A stretch of 64,000 nt of DNA from positions 3,829,501-3,893,500 of the forward strand of contig JAPFFF010000005.1 of the NCBI GenBank assembly GCA_039105265.1, given 5' to 3'. The position numbers were made by a program, and so were the translations under genes. Source of the DNA: Tritrichomonas musculus. Lineage: Eukaryota; Parabasalia; Tritrichomonadida; Tritrichomonadidae. Shown one piece after another: positions 18,643 to 30,584 of this stretch; the stretch's first letter is position 1; each line of letters begins with the position of its first letter. The notes beneath the pieces were generated by a model. It did not search any database and was not told the DNA's origin. It worked only from the letters and a program-made list of their open reading frames with translations.

Positions 18643-21600
18643 TTAAATAAACTCATGCCTACCACTTTTTATAATGCCAGTGCATTTTCCACTTATAAAT
18701 TCGTCCATTAAAGTAATATAGCGTTCATGATCCAAGAAAACAAGATCACCGTTTGCAAACCCAGGATTATCATCACCTTTTTTAGTTCTGTAAATAGAAC
18801 TACCTTGTTCGAACCAATTAGTTTTCCAAAATCCGATTGCATTTGCTCTTACACCGTCAGCAACTAAGACAAATTGATAAGTTAGCTGTCTTGGAATAGA
18901 CAATCCTCTTCCTCCATAAATTCTAGTTATGATGTCACCAGTTGCCAAGCAAATGAATTTTTCTTCACCTGATCTGCATTCCATTTTGATATTGAAAGGC
19001 TCGTTTATTAACTGAAGAAAATTGTCAGGCAAGTCAATGCCTCTGAATGCGGGCAATTTTTCTTTATCAATTTCAAAATCAACTTTTATTTTCTCAATTT
19101 CTCTTATATCATCTGCATCATGAATTGATTCATAAAATTGATATTTGGTGTATCTTGTTGGCTCAATCATATCTTCTGGAATGTGATACATATTGATGAG
19201 ATTTCGAAATGAAAAATGTTCATCAATATCAATTATTGTCTCAAGTTTATTATTGATAAAGAAAAGTCGAATCAATTCAACTCTTTTCAAAAACTCGTAA
19301 TCAATTACGTAATGGTGTTTTTGAGCATAATTTACAAGGAAATTTTCAGTAAAAGACATCGATTCATTTTCATTAAAAAACATGAAATGATGCAAGAAAA
19401 TTCCAAGTTTCGACTTTCGATGAATGAATAAAGATGGACAAATATTTGGTGATATTTTTTTGACGAGAATAAACAAGTTCTTATATATAAGGAAAGTCAT
19501 TTCATCTTGAACAATTTCTGGCTTCAATCGACTTCTAAAATCGAGGACAATTATCATGTTTTTCAGCCATTTTATCCACTGCTTTAAATTATCAAAATGT
19601 CTTTTCAAGATGCCAATATGACTTGAATAAAGATCATCGTTGTTAGTTGCAATGAAATTCGGCAAGTATAAGTTAAACATTATATCACAATGAGGACAAA
19701 AATCTTGTGAAATTTCATGTGAAAAATGACCACAAGCATTAGCAATGGCGCATTGCTTCCATTTTTTTCTATTCTTCATAAAAGAATAAAAATGCTTGTT
19801 TATGTTTTCATCTTCTGTTTCATCATCAACATTTTTAATTGGAAAATTAAAATGGATTTGTGTTTCAAGAAAATCAGGAATTACTGAATATGTCAAATTG
19901 ATGAAAATGTACATTTTTTCATTTGGCTTTAATTTCATGTCTGTTGCCAGGTTCAAAACAGTAGAATAATCAAAATTCAAAGCATTTTTATTATAATCTG
20001 AGATGATTTTTGCTTTGACTGTTTTAATGTTTGACTTCAATTTCGTCAACTTTTTCATATCTCTTTTATGAAAAGTCCTATTTAACACATTCAAACCGAT
20101 AGGCCCTGAATTTTCAATCAAATCAATTAATGAAAGATAACTTCCACCTCGTTTGTAATTAATTTTAACATCACAAAATTCAATGAAATTGGACGGTACT
20201 TGATTTACAATGTCATCAAATGTTGATGCATTGATTTGACGATCAATTTTTGAATCATTATTTGGTTGTTCGTTATTGAATAAAAGAATAAAAAGATTCA
20301 ATGCATAATGAGCCAATATTGGCTCTTTTATATCATACATGATATCGTATAGAATTGCATACAAATAAGTTGATTTCATAATTGATCTTATATCAATGAT
20401 TTCACTTTCAACAAATTCAGGAAAAGGCAACAAAAAAGAGCTATTATTTTTAGAATTTGTTGACATGTCTTTTAGAATATTAGTCAGAATATTAGTTAAT
20501 AAAATTCTGGGAGAAATAAAAGGAATAACAATGTGTCAGTTGTTTTCAAATTTGACCTCTTTTAACCATTTCTTTGCTTTATTCAAATTACTTGGGCCAG
20601 TATAAAAACCCAAACTTTTTTCTGATATTTTTGGATCATTTTTTAAAATAGACATAAAAATGAGCTGAATGATCCATTTTTTCTTTCCAATTAATTTTGG
20701 ATCATTAAAGAATAAATGAGAAACGATTAAAATGAAGCAAAACATTCTTTCACTTTTTGATTGTGAATTTATTGGATCAAAAATATTAAATTTAGATTCA
20801 ATTAATCTCAAAAACTGATTTTTATCTTCAGTAAAAGAAAGCATAAATTGAATCAATGATAAAAAGAAAGGCAAATCAACATGAGCATAATAAGAATATT
20901 TATATTGATTTGCTTCATCTAGAAAACATAGTGGATAATCATTTGGATTTAACAAATTAAATACAGAAAGCATTGGAAGTGAAATAAAATTGAGCGGAAT
21001 CAAACAAGCTCTAAAATAAATCAATTCATAAACATTTTTAAATCTTTCAAATCCTTCTTCTTTGTTTTTGATTTTTTCATCGTAAACAGAAAACATTTCA
21101 TCTTTCCTTATTATTCTATCTAATTCATCCTTGGCATTTTTTGCGTTTTTCAACGTAGCAATTGCCAATTTGTGAAGATTAAGAAGAAATGATTGATTGT
21201 CAATGTTATCAGTTGTAAACAAAAAGTGGACAAATATCTCAATTATTTCAGGGATATATTCAATTTTTTTCGCAAGAGCGAAAGGAAGAGAATAAAAACT
21301 GTACATTAAATCACTGCCGAATTCATAATAGTAATAAGAAGAATTATCATTTAATGCATTAATGATTTGAAGTGGTGGAGAATGACCTTCAATTAGTGAA
21401 AATGAAGAAGCTGCAGTAATAAAAAATTGTTTAAGTTCTTCCTTCATCTCATATTTTATATAGTATTGCATAATCATTCCGAAAAACCAAAGATTACTGA
21501 TAAAACTATAAATATTTCTGCCTTCAAAAAAAGTTGGATTTGATTTTATAAAGTCAAATAAAATTGGTATTATTTCATTATAAAAAGTATTGAATTTCAT

Positions 21601-22434
21601 TCCGCATTCCCCTCTGCTTAATTGCATGCCAAAATGAAAGTTCAACGATATAATTTTTTTGGGACCAATCACTGGTGCTTGGTTCGTTATATCGTATTGA
21701 ACACGGCACGATTCGAGGCACTTTTTGTAAAAAAATTTGCACATGGGAAAAAGAGATTTTCCATATTGTTTTGAAAATGATTCATCATTAGAGTAAGCTG
21801 AAATGAAAGATTGAATTATATCGGCTTCTTTTGATTGAAAATAAATTGAGTTTTCTAAAATGATTCGAATAAAACATTCATCACCAAAAGAAAGCGATGC
21901 AAGTCTACGAACACCGCTTCCCAATTTTGATATTTCAATGATGTATTCAAATAATTCATTGAAAAAGTGAAAAGTTTTGCTCTCAATTTCTTTAATGATG
22001 AACTTTTTCAATGCTTCGAAAATTAATGTTAAATGCGCAATTAACTCTTTCGGTAATTGCTCTTCAGGATGGCAACACTGCTTGTGATGCTTTTTACAGA
22101 ATCCTTTTTCATCCCAAGATTCTGGTTGCCCACAATCGCAGTTTCCTGTAGATCCATAATGAATTCGTATTGGATGGTTTTCTTCAATATGATTTCCGTC
22201 AAGAAGACAGTGAATGCAAATGCATGAGTTATCATAAAGTCCACATTTTTTGCATGCCGCTGACATCGTTTTGGTTACCCAATTTGCCGGACATGATAAA
22301 TTTGGTTGCGATTGCTCCAAAAAGTTGGTAAATTGTTCAAAAGAGGCATAGTCTTTGCTCATTAACGAATTTAAAAATGGTTTTATTTCATTTGGTGAAG
22401 CCGAATTTAAAAAAAGAAGAATTTGTTCTTCCAT
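18643..22434 (-). pseudogene. UBR-box E3 ubiquitin ligase, copy 2, with one in-frame TGA
   Basis: From the ATG at 22434 (MEEQILLFLNSASPNEIKPF) one frame runs about 1263 codons to 18643, interrupted only by a TGA at 20536-20538 (codon 633). The frame is identical on both sides and 23 further sense codons precede the next ATG. The N-terminal part has a UBR box (about 48-125: CKKCGLYDNSCICIHCLLDG, GNCDCGQPES, FCKKHHKQCCH). The second part has a degenerate RING-like cluster (CAIANACGHFSHEI then FCPHCDI) and a C-terminal UBR cap region (GRGLSIPRQLTYQFVLVADG). Segments align in order with copy 1, though this copy is shorter. I found no trichomonad-type splice signals around the stop. It may be a recent nonsense mutation, a sequencing error, or readthrough. 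An upstream ATG at 22497 would add a hydrophobic 21-residue extension and is less likely. Confidence 0.75.
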
Positions 22435-22497
22435 TTGATGACCGTTTATTTTGAAAAAAAACATGACATAATATAAAATAAAGTTATGAATTTTCAT

Positions 22498-23297
22498 GAG
22501 AAATAAAATAAATTTATCTTTTAAAAAAAAAATAAAAAATATATTATTATATTAAATATAAGATAAAAATATAATTAATTTTAGTGTATTCTTACAAAGA
22601 ATTAATATATTTTTAGAAATAAAATTGATACCAATTATATCTTAGGCTAAAGATATATATATGTAGTTTTATCATGATAATAATAAATAAAATAAAAATG
22701 GAGATGATTAATAAAAAGTGCTTCTAATCTGGTAAATCTGAAGAATATTCTCACATTATAATTGAATAACACGAACAAAGTCGACGTTTAAATGCATTGA
22801 TCTTCATCAACAAAGGCAATTACCTAAAGTTCAGCTTGAAAAATACATCAAACGGAATCCTTCCCAAATTGCCAAGGACAATCATATGTTGGTCTCTTTG
22901 GATTCCGAAACTCTTTCAAAATAATAACTTTTGGAAAAGATTATTAATACATCCATTAATTAAAAGCTCGACACTTAATCTGGCTCATTTCTTCTGTAGA
23001 GTTTCGGGTCTTTCCTCAAATTTTTTTTTTCTATAGATTTAATTGAATTTTTTCAAAGAGCACATTGAAATCGCGCCAAACTCTCAATTGAAAGTATTGA
23101 AATTTTGCAAAGCTTTTGTCACATCAATGATAAACTTATCATAATGATTCCATTTAAATTAGATTAATATATTTGAAAACATATTATTTGCTTACTTTTA
23201 AAAAGTGAAAAAAAAAAAAAAAAAAACGAAATACAAACAAAATGTGTTTTATTTTCCTAAAAACTAACACAACATTGCAATTTTATGAATTTTCCCC
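22498..23297. other. Intergenic DNA with a short coding-like remnant
   Basis: At about 22769-22922 on the plus strand, DNA slightly richer in G and C reads LHQQRQLPKVQLEKYIKRNP then SQIAKDNHMLVSLDSETLSK, before stops. It is probably a fragment of a decayed gene; the family is not recognised. The remainder is AT-rich, with a long poly-A run near 23209-23226. Confidence 0.3.
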
Positions 23298-24287
23298 TCA
23301 TGCATTAAAGTTAAATTCTGTGGTTACTTCGAAGCATTCCTCTTCTTCATCATCTGTTTTCACATTTGCTGAGAAATCATTTGTATTTTTGTAGTTAATA
23401 ATAAAGTCATGTACAGCATTTATATCTGAGCCATTGAAAATAAAACTGTCATCTTGTTCCATTTCTTTCACAATTTCTTCAAATGAAGGTCTTTCATTTG
23501 GATCGTCGGCCCAACAACGAGTGATCAACGAACGATAAAATTCAGGGACTTTTGCAGGAATCTTGAATCTGTTTCCACCTATTATGTAATCACCATATTC
23601 GTCATAGTTTTTTGGTTTTTTACCAAAAAAACGAAAATTAGTAGAAAATAATGAAAGAATTGTAACGCCAAATGCATAAACGTCTATTTTGTTTGTTCTT
23701 TCTTTATTTTCTTCAAACAATTCTGGAGCCATAAAGTAAGGTGTCCCTAATTTATATGATTTGATAAGACCATCTTTATTAAACTTTGATAAGCCGAAAT
23801 CAGCTAAAACAGCATGATAATCTTTATCTAAAAGAATATTAGCTGGCTTTAAATCACGATGAACTATTTTTTGTTGATGTAAATATTTCATAGCTGAAGC
23901 TATTTCATAGCAAATAATTGATAATCTTGTTGGAGTCAGTATTTTATTCTTTTTACTAAGCGATTGATCTCTTTTCATGACTTCGTCTAAAGTTTTATTG
24001 GGAACGAATTTGGAATAAATGCAGAATTCTTTATTGTCTTTTTCTGGTAATGAAAAACCAATTAGTTTGAGGAGGTTTGCATGATTAACTACTGCCATGA
24101 CAGAAACTTCACGAATAAAGTTTTGTTGAGTTGCAAAATCAACATCATCAGCATCGATGCTTTTCAATACTATTTTCTTGCTTTCATTATCTTTTGGATG
24201 AGCAAGGTAAGCAACACCAAAGCATCCATGTCCTATTTCACAATCTTTAATGTAATCTGATGATCTGAGTAGATATTTTTCTAGCAT
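23298..24287 (-). CDS. Protein kinase (TKL/Ser-Thr type), complete catalytic domain
   Basis: The product has 329 residues and all main kinase motifs: glycine loop GHGCFG (19-24), VLK lysine (K42), helix C glutamate (about E60), catalytic loop HRDLKPAN (143-150), DFG (163-165), APE (187-189) and the DVYAFGV segment (202-208). It should be catalytically active. The C-terminal 60 residues are acidic and have no recognised domain. Substrates are unknown; trichomonads carry hundreds of such kinases. There is no transmembrane segment, so it is presumably cytosolic. The 3' end of its gene faces a poly-A/T-rich spacer, and the gene diverges from the kinase-Sel1 gene at 25178. Confidence 0.9.
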   Translation of the reverse strand: MLEKYLLRSSDYIKDCEIGHGCFGVAYLAHPKDNESKKIVLKSIDADDVDFATQQNFIREVSVMAVVNHANLLKLIGFSLPEKDNKEFCIYSKFVPNKTLDEVMKRDQSLSKKNKILTPTRLSIICYEIASAMKYLHQQKIVHRDLKPANILLDKDYHAVLADFGLSKFNKDGLIKSYKLGTPYFMAPELFEENKERTNKIDVYAFGVTILSLFSTNFRFFGKKPKNYDEYGDYIIGGNRFKIPAKVPEFYRSLITRCWADDPNERPSFEEIVKEMEQDDSFIFNGSDINAVHDFIINYKNTNDFSANVKTDDEEEECFEVTTEFNFNA

Positions 24288-25177
24288 TAAAAAAAAATGA
24301 TAAAATATAAAATTTTAAAATTTTAAATGAATGAATTGAAAAAGTTTTGAAAATTTTTTGGAAATTTGGGAAATTTTATGATTATATAATTTTTGCCATG
24401 GAGAAAACTTTAGATTTGTCAATTTTATTTTATCATTTTCTTTTGAAACTCAATCCATTTTTTCTATTAAAAAAAATTTTCGAGGTCATAAATTTTTCAC
24501 AATTATGTATCAAATTTAATGTGTAAAATCAATACCTTAATATATGATAAGCCGGCCTATAAATTATGTGAAAATGGTCTCCCTTGAAAAATCAACAAAT
24601 TTTAAGTAAAATAAAAGAAAGTTTTTTTTTTTTTTTTATGATTATGGTTTTTTATATAACATGTCAATAATTCGAATTATTTTTGGAACAAAATAGGAAG
24701 AAGTCATTTCACTTTGGAAAATTTTGGACAAACTCTAAAAAATGTTATAAATGCTAACTGATTTTTATTAATAAAATAACATATACAGCATGTAATAAAA
24801 TAAATCATTAAATCAATTATATTATGATAAACTAATGATATAATAAAAAATATCAATAATTAAAATAAATAATTAAAAAAATTATTTTATTATTACTAAT
24901 GATTCTTATTTTTATTAATAAAATAACATATACGATATGTAATATATTATAGAAATAATATCAAATCAAAATATAGTTTTTTATAAAATTAACACATATA
25001 ATAATACACGAGGACATGTAAATAATTATCTTATTTTTGCTTGAGAATACATATGAAAATATATGTCAAAGGCAATTTGGAAAATTATTTTCAATTGAGA
25101 TTGATCACAAATTTTGAATTGATATTTTGTTTGGGATTTTTTTTGTTGGAAAAAAAAAAAAAAAAAAACATTTGACT
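24288..25177. other. Divergent intergenic region with a short direct duplication
   Basis: This stretch lies between two divergently transcribed kinase genes and must hold both promoters. A roughly 30-base block, TTATTAATAAAATAACATAT followed by AC, occurs near 24766 and again near 24916. Long T and A tracts are present. No initiator motif was assigned with confidence. Confidence 0.45.
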
Positions 25178-28100
25178 ATGACGACTGAAGACTTTACAGA
25201 TTTTGCAATTGGTATTAAAAATCAAGATCTTGAGATTCAAAACAAAGGATTGGACAAAATAATAAAACAATATTCTTTTGTTAGCGACCTTTCTTCTTCA
25301 TCAAATAAAAATATTACCGAATCTCATATCATAATGATAAATCAACACATTTATGCAAATAAAAAGTATATCATTTTGGGGTTTAATAATACAATTATTT
25401 TTCTTGATTATTCAGTATTGCTTTTAGATTCAATAGCTAAGTTTTTCTCACTTTTTCAGCAAAATAAAAATTTACAAATTTGCTTTCTTTCTTCAGCTAA
25501 AGATCAATTTAATAAAATTATTAAATTTAAATATAAAGAGATAGAATTGGATTCCATTTTTCGGAATGAAATTAGTAATTTTAATAAAATCTTTTCGATT
25601 TCTTCATCCAATAAAAAATCAATTTGTCAGATTTTTAAAGTAATCAAATCATGTATTTCAGGATATTTAATAAAACAGGCCTATTATAAATTAACGAAAA
25701 ATAGAATCAAAAATTTAATGGAAAAGACCTTTACCGAAATGAAAATAAATACATTTTGTGAAGATGATTTAATTCATTTGAGAGAAGTCGGTTTCACGGA
25801 TAATTCTTCAGAAAATTTAATTTTTTATACAGAAACCAAAGATCTGTTTATGATTAAAGGAAGAAATTCATTAACTAATGAAAATCAAGATTTAATGATT
25901 AGAGAATTTAAAAATTATTGTGAAAATTGTTTTCCTTTATTTCCAAAAATATACGGCAAAACTAATTTAAATAATAATATTGTCATAGAATATATTGATG
26001 GACCAACTTTAGTGCAAATTAAAACTTTACAGTTAACTGAAAATGATAAAATAACCATAATTTTCGAGTTGATGATTGCAATTGAATATCTACATAGGAA
26101 TAAGCATGTCTACCGTGATTTAAAGCCAAATAATGTAATAATTGATAATAACAAAACGGCTGTTCTTATTGATTTTGATCGAATGAAAGATTTTGATGAT
26201 GAATCCAACAAAGAAATTCATACTTCGGATTTCCAGCCATATTTTGCAGCACCAGAAGTATTAAACAAAAAATTTTCATATAAAAGCGATATTTATTCGC
26301 TTGGTAAAATGATGTATTATATAATGACCAATGAAATTCCAGAAAAAGTGAGATTAGATGCCTTTGAAAAGTACCAAGAAATGCAACAAATTTATTACAA
26401 ATGCACCAATGAAAATGAAGAAGAAAGACCATCAATATATCAATTAATTGCTGAATTTTATTTATATTATCATCAACATATACAAATAAATGATTTTTTC
26501 GTTTTTTACAATGACCAGTTAAAAAATCATCTTGATGAAAAAACAATTACTGCTTTAAAAAATCTACCAAAAAATGAAAACGATCCAGAAACACAATTTA
26601 ACATTGGAATTGCCTATTCAAAAGGGAAAGATCTTCCTTATAACATTGATAAATCTATGCATTATTTAAAACTTTCAGCAGATCAAAATTATTCTCAAGC
26701 TCAATATGTAATTGGAACCATTTTTTATGAAGGAAATGGAGTCCAAAAAAATATAGATGAAGCCATGAAATATTTAGAAAAATCTGCGTCACAAAAGAAT
26801 GTTGATGCTCTTGTATATTTAGGTGACCTTTATCGTTTAGGTAATGGTGTAAATCAGGATTACACTAAAGCAAGAAAATACTAGGAAATAGCTTCTGAAC
26901 AAAATAGTGCTGAAGCACTTGATTGCCTTGGAAATATGTATTGTAAAGGATTAGGTGTGAAAGTAGATTATGAAATTGCCAAAAAGTATTATGAATTATC
27001 AGCAGAACAAAACAATGCTGATGCTATTTTTTCATTGGGATACTTTTATTATGCTGGAAGAGTATTTATACAGAATTTTGTTGAAGCTCGTTTTTTATAT
27101 GAAAAAGCAGCAGAACAAAATTATCCTCCAGCATTAAATGGCCTTGGAAATATATACACAAGAGGACTTGGTGTGAAAATGGACATGGAAAAAGGCCTTA
27201 ATTACTATAGGGAAGCGGCTAAATTACATAATGCAAATGCTTTCATTAATTTGGGAAATGCTTACATTTATGGGAGAAATGTGGCTCCTGACTATAATAA
27301 AGGATTATATTATTATCATGAAGCAATAAAATTAAAAAGTATAACAGCATTACATTCGATAGGAAACTTATATTTTAATGGGCATGGAGTAGAACAAGAT
27401 TATTTAAAAGCAAAAGAATATTATGAAATGGCAGCAAAGCAAAACGATCCCGAAGCTTTTAATGTTCTTGGACATATGTATGATTGCGGAAAGGGTGTTC
27501 CATTAAATTATGAAAAGGCAAAAGAATATTTTGAAAAAGCAATAGAACAAAATCAGCCAAATGCATGCAACAATTTGGGAAATATGTATTTGAAAGGGCA
27601 TGGTGTAACACAAGATTATTGTAAAGCAAAATCATTATTTGAGAAATCAGCCAATTTAGGAAATGGAAGAGCTTATTTTTTGTTAGGTAATTTATATATC
27701 AATGGATTTGGTGTAGAGAAAAGCTATAAAAACGCCAAAAAATATATTAAAAAGGCTGTATCAAATGGCTATAAGTCTGCAATTGGCACTTTAGGCGATC
27801 TCCATTTTTTCGGAATTGTTACTGAAAAAAATTACAAAAAAGCCAAAAAATATTATGAACTCGCAGAACCTTTAAGATGTACAAAAGCTAACTTAAGATT
27901 AGGTTTCATGTATTATTATGGAAGAGGCGTTGAACAAGATTATGAGAAAGCTAAAACTTATTTTCTACAATCAGCTAAAGAAAATGATATGAATGCCTAT
28001 TTTTACTTGGCAACAATGTATGAAAAAGGATATGGAACTGAAGTTGACACGGAACAGGCTATAAAATATTATAGTTTATGCTTAGAAAAAGATGAAGAAA

Positions 28101-29308
28101 TAAATTCAGTTGACTATAATCAGGGATGGGCTCAAAATCGCATAACTAACAACAAAAAATATCAATCTTGTGTAAATTGTGGTTTGCTATATCTTTTTAA
28201 ACTCCAGGATATAAAGCTTGCTAATAAATTACTATCAGAAGCTGGTTACAGTCATTTTTCATTTGGAAAAAATAACTTTGGCTTCTTCAATTTGTTCTTT
28301 TTAAATAAAAGAAGAAAAGCTAACCAAATGCTTGAAAGCTCACTAAAAGATAATTTTCCAATTACAGAATTTCATTGTGGATATATTGCAGAGCAAGAAG
28401 ACATCAATAAATCAATTTATCATTATTTAAATATAATAAAAAATGAAAACAATTTTCTTCAATTAAATGATGATGAAATTGACGATGAACAGTTATTTGA
28501 ATCAAACATTTTCATTAATTGTTTAACAAATTTGAAGCTTTTACAGTTTTACATGCAAAATAAATTTTCATCAAAACTTATTACGCCTCAAAGTTTACTA
28601 GTTGATGCAGTATTTAGACCATTGTTCAGTTTATTCTTTTATCAAGATAAAAGATCTTATTCATTTAAATTTTTATATGAAAAAAATGATAAAGGTTTCA
28701 TACTGACTAATTTAGATGATTTTATTTTAAATTTTCCTTGGTACAAGAGCAAAAAATTCACAGAGAAAACAGAATGGAAAATCATTAATGAAAGCACAGC
28801 AAATAAAAGAATTATAATTAATGTTGAGCCCAAACATGAAAATATTTTAAAGGATATTAAAAAAGATTCAAACTTTTTGATCTTTGAAAAACAAATCATT
28901 GAAGTATTTGACGGAATAAATAAAAGTCAGAACAATTTTTATAAAGCAATAAATCAAATAATGGAAAATCAAACGATTTGTAAAAATAATGATGAAAAGC
29001 ATCTTGATTCAGCTATCAATGAAAAGCATAGCATGAAGAAATATATGATTTCATCTGTTCATGACAATATTGAACGTAGTATTGAATATCCAATTATTTT
29101 TGAAGAATTGTTGATTCAAACTATTAGCCAAATAAATGATATAAATCAATACATTATCAAAGAGATGCTAAAATTGTTGTACACTGAACCTTATCCAATC
29201 ATTTTTGGACGAATTGGATATTTTGATTCCATCGAGCAGGTAGATAAACGTAAAAAGATTAGTAATCTTTTTTATGAAGGTTTCTTTTCTAAAAGTGACG
29301 ATCAATAA
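25178..29308 (+). pseudogene. Protein kinase with Sel1-like repeats, one in-frame TAG
   Basis: From the ATG at 25178 one frame spans about 1376 codons, interrupted only by TAG at 26882-26884 (codon 569), where the repeat consensus KYYE shows that Tyr is expected. After the stop the frame continues without a shift. The kinase domain spans about 200-440: weak glycine loop, MIKGRN lysine (about K227), catalytic loop YRDLKPNN (312-319), DFD in place of DFG (332-334), APE (358-360). From about 450 to 980 there are Sel1-like repeats of about 36 residues (YLKLSADQNYSQAQYVIGTI, GNGVQKNIDEAMKYLEKSA). The C-terminal 350 residues are of unknown fold. Kinase-Sel1 fusions are a large trichomonad family, probably cytosolic scaffolds in signalling. 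An apparent upstream start at 25127 is a non-ATG artefact through a poly-A run. The stop could be a fresh nonsense change or an error. Confidence 0.8.
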
Positions 29309-29769
29309 GGTCAATTGGGTTTGATATTCAGTATCTGATTCGAGCCATACTTCACCATCTTGGTCCATGAAATAACCTTCAAACTCCCAGTTTTTATATA
29401 AAATGATGAGATTTTGTAACATTTGAAAAATTCTCTTTCTATAGAGTTGATTTATCTTAATTAATTCAGCCAAGCTTTACATGATCGTTTATGATCATCC
29501 TTGTAATAATATCCATTCAAAAAGCAATCCGCTCATAAATCAACAAACAATCAAGAAAGAAATTAACGTCGAATACCAAATTACCAATATTTATGAATTT
29601 CGTACATATAAATCAGGTACTAAATGTGAAAACTTTGACAATTTATCTGTGATCGAAAATAAATTTGCATGATATAAAAGATATTCATTTTATTCCGCAA
29701 TTGGACAAATTTATTCAAATGGTACCACTCTCGCTACATTTACCACTCCTAAATCTATTTTTTCAATGT
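29290..29769. other. Coding-like fragments downstream of the kinase-Sel1 gene
   Basis: On the plus strand from 29481 there is a short frame reading DHPCNNIHSKSNPLINQQTI and YRFYSAIGQ-like sequence towards 29769. On the minus strand from 29473 another reads LIILYKNWEFEGYFMDQDGE. Both have coding texture, neither is complete, and I recognise neither. Since KilA-N-type remnants lie about 3.5 kb further right, these could be parts of the same old mobile or virus-derived sequence, but there is no direct proof. Confidence 0.25.
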
Positions 29770-29901
29770 AACTCAAGAAATGATCGGTATTTATTCGGCA
29801 AATGATCATATCTAATTCAAAAAATATTTGATCAAATATGAATTGAAATGCTTTTCAAAAAAAAAATGCAAATTGATCAATAAATTAAATTTCAATAAAT
29901 A

Positions 29902-30561
29902 TTTGGGGAATACTTATCGCACCTGATACTTATTTACCCCGGAGGTTAAGGTCAATATTGACCTTGTACCATACTTCAGAAAAAAAAGTTATAAACGTAT
30001 TTTTTTTGTTTAAGTTGATAATGATTTTTATTATAAGCACTCACGAATAAACTAGCATTCACAAGTATTTTATATATTATCAATCATTCTTTTTGTTACT
30101 TTCTAGCAAGAAAAACTAAAATCATCATCATAATTTAAATTAAAAATTAGCTAAATTGAAATAAAATGTGCAATCCGGGTGAATAGCAATAAATATAGAA
30201 TGTATCTCTTATAATAAAATGAATCCTTAGTGATTTTGAAAGAATATAATATCAAATATTAATATTATTAGCGAAATTTTGAAATTTGCGTAATTAAATG
30301 CTTTAAAATAATAAAATGATGGTGTAAAAAATACTTTTGTTTAACTGTTTATTTAGTAGATGCTTAAAATAAAGACCAAAATCGAATTATAAAAAAAAAT
30401 CGTTTATAATTTTTTTATTGGGAAAAAAAGTGAAAAAAGCATGAGTAGCTACTCATGGTATTTTTTGCAAAAGAGCAAAAAAGTTTCGAACTTTTTTTTC
30501 TAATGTACTATATAAGGTCAATATTGACCTTAACCTCCGTGGTCAATAAGTATTCCCCAAA
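29902..30561. mobile_element. MITE-like 660-bp element with about 48-bp inverted ends
   Basis: The right end (30514-30561), read in reverse complement, begins TTTGGGGAATACTTATTGAC and continues CACGGAGGTTAAGGTCAATA to TTGACCTT. The left end (29902-29965) carries the same outer and inner blocks, but with an extra partial copy of the ACTTAT part between them. The inner block AAGGTCAATATTGACCTT is itself an 18-bp perfect palindrome. The interior is AT-rich and has no coding capacity. No clear target duplication could be fixed. The element ends about 23 bases before the ankyrin gene's ATG, so its right end forms that gene's immediate upstream region. Confidence 0.75.
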
Positions 30562-30584
30562 AATTATTTAAATCAAAATTTTAC

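Noticed and set aside
20467-20535. Intron joining the two halves of the second UBR gene
   Set aside because: The gap is in frame, contains sense codons, and lacks the trichomonad-type splice motifs I would expect.
25127-25177. Upstream extension of the kinase-Sel1 gene
   Set aside because: It uses a TTG start and reads through a poly-A run as poly-lysine; the ATG at 25178 is preferred.
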